From Terriglobia bacterium (GTDB lineage Bacteria; Acidobacteriota; Terriglobia; Terriglobales; Acidobacteriaceae), in NCBI GenBank assembly GCA_032252755.1, contig JAVUPY010000025.1, forward strand, positions 124,001-188,000: a stretch of DNA of 64,000 nt, read 5' to 3'. Of this stretch, positions 61,980-64,000 are shown piece after piece. The notes below the pieces were generated by a model, which saw only the letters and a list, made by a program, of their open reading frames with translations, had not been told where the DNA came from and did no database searches. The first letter of the stretch is position 1. Every line of letters starts with the position of its first letter. The position numbers and the translations under genes are program-made.

Positions 61980-62576
61980 TCAGGCTGAGTCTTTCTTGTC
62001 CGCCCTCCACCAATGCACGCACCATGCAACCAGCAGCGCAAACAGTCCAAGCGCCAGACCTGGGCCTGCGGCGGAAAATTCCACTCGGTCGGCGTGCCAC
62101 ATGAACGAGTAGAGGTACAGCATGACGGCTACGCGGTCTATGATCGTCAGCGGTTTCTTCCAAAGCCTCAGCATCAACACAACTGATGCCACAGCAAAAA
62201 CCAACAACTCGACCGCCTCTAGGCGGGTAAGGGTGGCTTGGGAAGCAAACACATCGCCCCCTCCGAGTAGGACGATCACACATTTGACAGACCCCAGCAC
62301 CATGCATCCCGCAAGCAACATCCACCATCCTCCAGCCGTGGATAGCAGGATCGCCGTGGCTAAAGTAAGTTCCAGCCAGCCTATCGGCTCGGGCCAAACC
62401 ACATAGTGCGGGGAAGACGCCGACCACACCACCCTCCCCATTCCGCTGCTGAGCAACATCCCAGCGATCAGAAACAGTCCCAAGCCGATTCCCAAGCGGA
62501 GCCCGCTCTTGGCCTGTTCCTTTGCCGTCCCACGTGTGCCTACGTTGCTGGACAGATAGCTATCGATGAAACGCAC
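61980..62576 (-). CDS. Membrane protein of unknown function, possible RHS immunity protein
   Basis: 198 residues from GTG 62576, preceded by GGAGG at 62590-62586; this start overlaps the RHS stop by 17 nt (the ATG at 62606 would overlap more). About five membrane helices: GIGLGLFLIAGMLLSSG, LELTLATAILLSTAGGWWMLLAG, VELLVFAVASVVLMLRL, VMLYLYSFMW, LGLFALLVAWCVHWW; charged C-terminus RADKKDSA. No recognised family. Its overlap with the 3' end of an RHS gene and the duplicated copy just after it fit an immunity role, which is inference. Confidence 0.65.
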   Translation of the reverse strand: MRFIDSYLSSNVGTRGTAKEQAKSGLRLGIGLGLFLIAGMLLSSGMGRVVWSASSPHYVVWPEPIGWLELTLATAILLSTAGGWWMLLAGCMVLGSVKCVIVLLGGGDVFASQATLTRLEAVELLVFAVASVVLMLRLWKKPLTIIDRVAVMLYLYSFMWHADRVEFSAAGPGLALGLFALLVAWCVHWWRADKKDSA

Positions 62577-63942
62577 AGCCGATTGCCTCCGCGCCCGTAA
62601 GGCCAACGTCTATTGCGAACTTAATTTCCGCAATCCCAGAGAGCACGCCTGCGACTTCCTCAGCCCCAGTCTTGCCGAGAATCGTCGGCGCGGGTCCGGT
62701 TGTTCCAGAAAGATTGAGATCGAAGATTGACGCGGTTCTTCTTCCGAAGGTTCCCGCTGTGCCGACCCCAGCAGATACAGCGGTCGCTCCTCCGTGCGAC
62801 AGCAAAAGTCCCGCCTGTCCCTTGCTAGCATCCCCGAAGAGGAGATTGCCCGCGTCGTTCCCAGCCAAGAACTTTCCGGCACTGTTCTGGATGTTGAAGA
62901 CACCGGCGATACTGTAGTTCCCAGTATTTGAGGCCAGGCATTGACTGTACGTTTGTCCGGGGGCACGGATGCCGATGGTGAAGCCGTTGTTTGCAGTGTT
63001 AGTAGGTTTAGCATCTCCGGTTGACTGTGACGCTTGTTGCTGTCTTCCGCCACAGGTATTTCCCACGTAATTTCCGTCGGAGTAGATATCCTGGCATCCG
63101 CCTGCGGACCAGGTGTCGGGTACCCATCCCCCGACGAAACCGCTGCCGGACACAAAGATTTCACAAGAAGCGTAACTGTAACAGTCCCACGATGGAGCCG
63201 CCTCATCAAGTCCGAGGAGATCAACGAACCTCAATGGGGTATTTTGCACATAGCCGTACCTGTTCCAACTCTGAGGGGCAGTGGGATCGACGGCTCCTAG
63301 TCCCGCAGGATCCGGCGAAATCCACCGTCCCTGCGTCTGGCTCAAGCGCCGGAACAGGAAATCGTACAATCCCGCAGCCGTGTCTGGCTGCTGGCCCGTG
63401 AAGTTCTGGTCGTTGGTGCCAGCTTTGGCGTACTGCTCGCCGAACGGAGCGTAGGCCGAACTGGAATACATCGCGCGCCCGGTGGTCGAGGCAAAGCGCG
63501 AACTGCCCAGCCAATCGGCGTGACGATAGTAGAGCAGTCCGGTAGGAACATAGACCGCCGTTCCAGAGGGAGTCGCAACAAAGGCATTCTTGAGCGTTTG
63601 CCCATTCATCAGCGCCAGTTTCTCACCCGCCAGCCCGTAAACGGTCTCGGTGTAAGTTCCCGAGCTGTTCAGCTCCACCATGCGTCCGAGAGCATCATAG
63701 ATCGCTGAGAAACTGTCAATCCCCAGTTGCTTGCCTTCAGCATCCCAGGTGTAGGTATGGGTCGTTCCGTCATTGATGGTCAGCAGATTGCCGTTGGCAT
63801 CGTAGCTCTGAGAGTAACCGCCGCCGTTGATCTGATTCGTCGAGTTGCTGTAGGTCGGCGTGAAGCTTTGGCTGCCTGTCTTGTTGATGTTCCCGAATGG
63901 ATCGAAGCCGAAGCTCTGGGACCAGATGGAGCCGCAATTCAC
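62560..63942 (-). CDS. RHS-repeat protein, C-terminal core and variable tail (5'-incomplete)
   Basis: 460 residues from GTG 63942. The N-terminus begins in mid-repeat (WSQSFGFDPFGNINKTGS, YSQSYDANGNLLTI, YDALGRMVELNSSGTYTE), followed by the RHS core (HADWLGSSRFAST, YAPFGEQYA, FTGQQPDTAAGLYDFLFRRLSQTQGRWISPDPAGL, WNRYGYVQNTPLRFVDLLGL), ending at about residue 245. The remaining 215 residues are a variable tail with several cysteines (WDCYSYASCEIFV, GGCQDIY) and a Gly-rich hydrophobic end. RHS proteins are normally over 1000 residues; an in-frame TGA at 63964-63966 cuts this frame from upstream repeats. It is thus an RHS fragment or frameshifted gene. The tail may be a toxin; no known toxin fold was recognised. 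Confidence 0.75.
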   Translation of the reverse strand: MNCGSIWSQSFGFDPFGNINKTGSQSFTPTYSNSTNQINGGGYSQSYDANGNLLTINDGTTHTYTWDAEGKQLGIDSFSAIYDALGRMVELNSSGTYTETVYGLAGEKLALMNGQTLKNAFVATPSGTAVYVPTGLLYYRHADWLGSSRFASTTGRAMYSSSAYAPFGEQYAKAGTNDQNFTGQQPDTAAGLYDFLFRRLSQTQGRWISPDPAGLGAVDPTAPQSWNRYGYVQNTPLRFVDLLGLDEAAPSWDCYSYASCEIFVSGSGFVGGWVPDTWSAGGCQDIYSDGNYVGNTCGGRQQQASQSTGDAKPTNTANNGFTIGIRAPGQTYSQCLASNTGNYSIAGVFNIQNSAGKFLAGNDAGNLLFGDASKGQAGLLLSHGGATAVSAGVGTAGTFGRRTASIFDLNLSGTTGPAPTILGKTGAEEVAGVLSGIAEIKFAIDVGLTGAEAIGCAFHR

Positions 63943-64000
63943 GAAGTCGCGGTTCTTCGTCGTTCAAGGGAGAGTTGGGAGTTTAGACGGGGTTGAACTG

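Overview
The window (about 59% G+C by eye) looks like a chromosomal segment of an acidobacterium, probably class Terriglobia near Koribacter. The reasons are the pair of very large TonB-dependent receptors with an N-terminal carboxypeptidase-regulatory domain (Oar type, no SusD partner), tandem PEGA-style Ser/Thr kinases with TolB/WD40-like sensor domains, an acidobacterial-type group 4 hydrogenase subunit, and many short interspersed palindromic repeats. No rRNA, tRNA, CRISPR array, transposase or phage gene was seen. Genus placement is inference.

Layout. 1-0.6 kb: end of a group 4 [NiFe]-hydrogenase small subunit. 0.7-8.1 kb: APC amino-acid permease, a large TonB receptor and an M1 aminopeptidase, a peptide/amino-acid scavenging set. 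8.2-16.4 kb: a probable beta-1,3-glucan locus, with a LacI regulator plus MFS transporter divergent from GH16 - TonB receptor - GH16; a 15-bp-arm palindrome lies in the divergent promoter. 16.6-25.4 kb: signalling block of two overlapping Ser/Thr kinases, a propeller protein and an OmpR/histidine kinase pair. 25.5-38.2 kb: mixed housekeeping and signalling genes (DUF2461, dienelactone hydrolase, S9 peptidase, AhpD-like, thioredoxin, LexA, two GGDEF proteins, one with a degenerate motif, acyl-CoA synthetase). 38.3-44.3 kb: periplasmic trehalase and an RND efflux pair. 44.8-51.1 kb: alpha/beta hydrolase, JAMM protease plus MoeZ-type E1/rhodanese, PilZ membrane protein, serine deaminase, PepD.

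51.2-59.2 kb holds a nearly complete tryptophan-to-2-aminomuconate (kynurenine) catabolic cluster: formamidase-like hydrolase, kynureninase, kynurenine 3-monooxygenase, an ACMSD-tryptophan 2,3-dioxygenase fusion protein, 3-hydroxyanthranilate dioxygenase, a Rid-family 2-aminomuconate deaminase and an aminomuconate-semialdehyde dehydrogenase. The fusion is the most unusual gene here: the codons joining its two enzymes contain a copy of a palindromic element that also occurs between genes at 51.1 and 60.7 kb.

59.4-64 kb is a degraded, repeat-rich accessory end: an outer-membrane protein, an Hpt protein, a remnant HigB next to a frameshifted HigA, several palindromic elements (one lying in frame inside a membrane-protein gene), and an RHS C-terminal fragment followed by two paralogous membrane proteins that could be immunity proteins.
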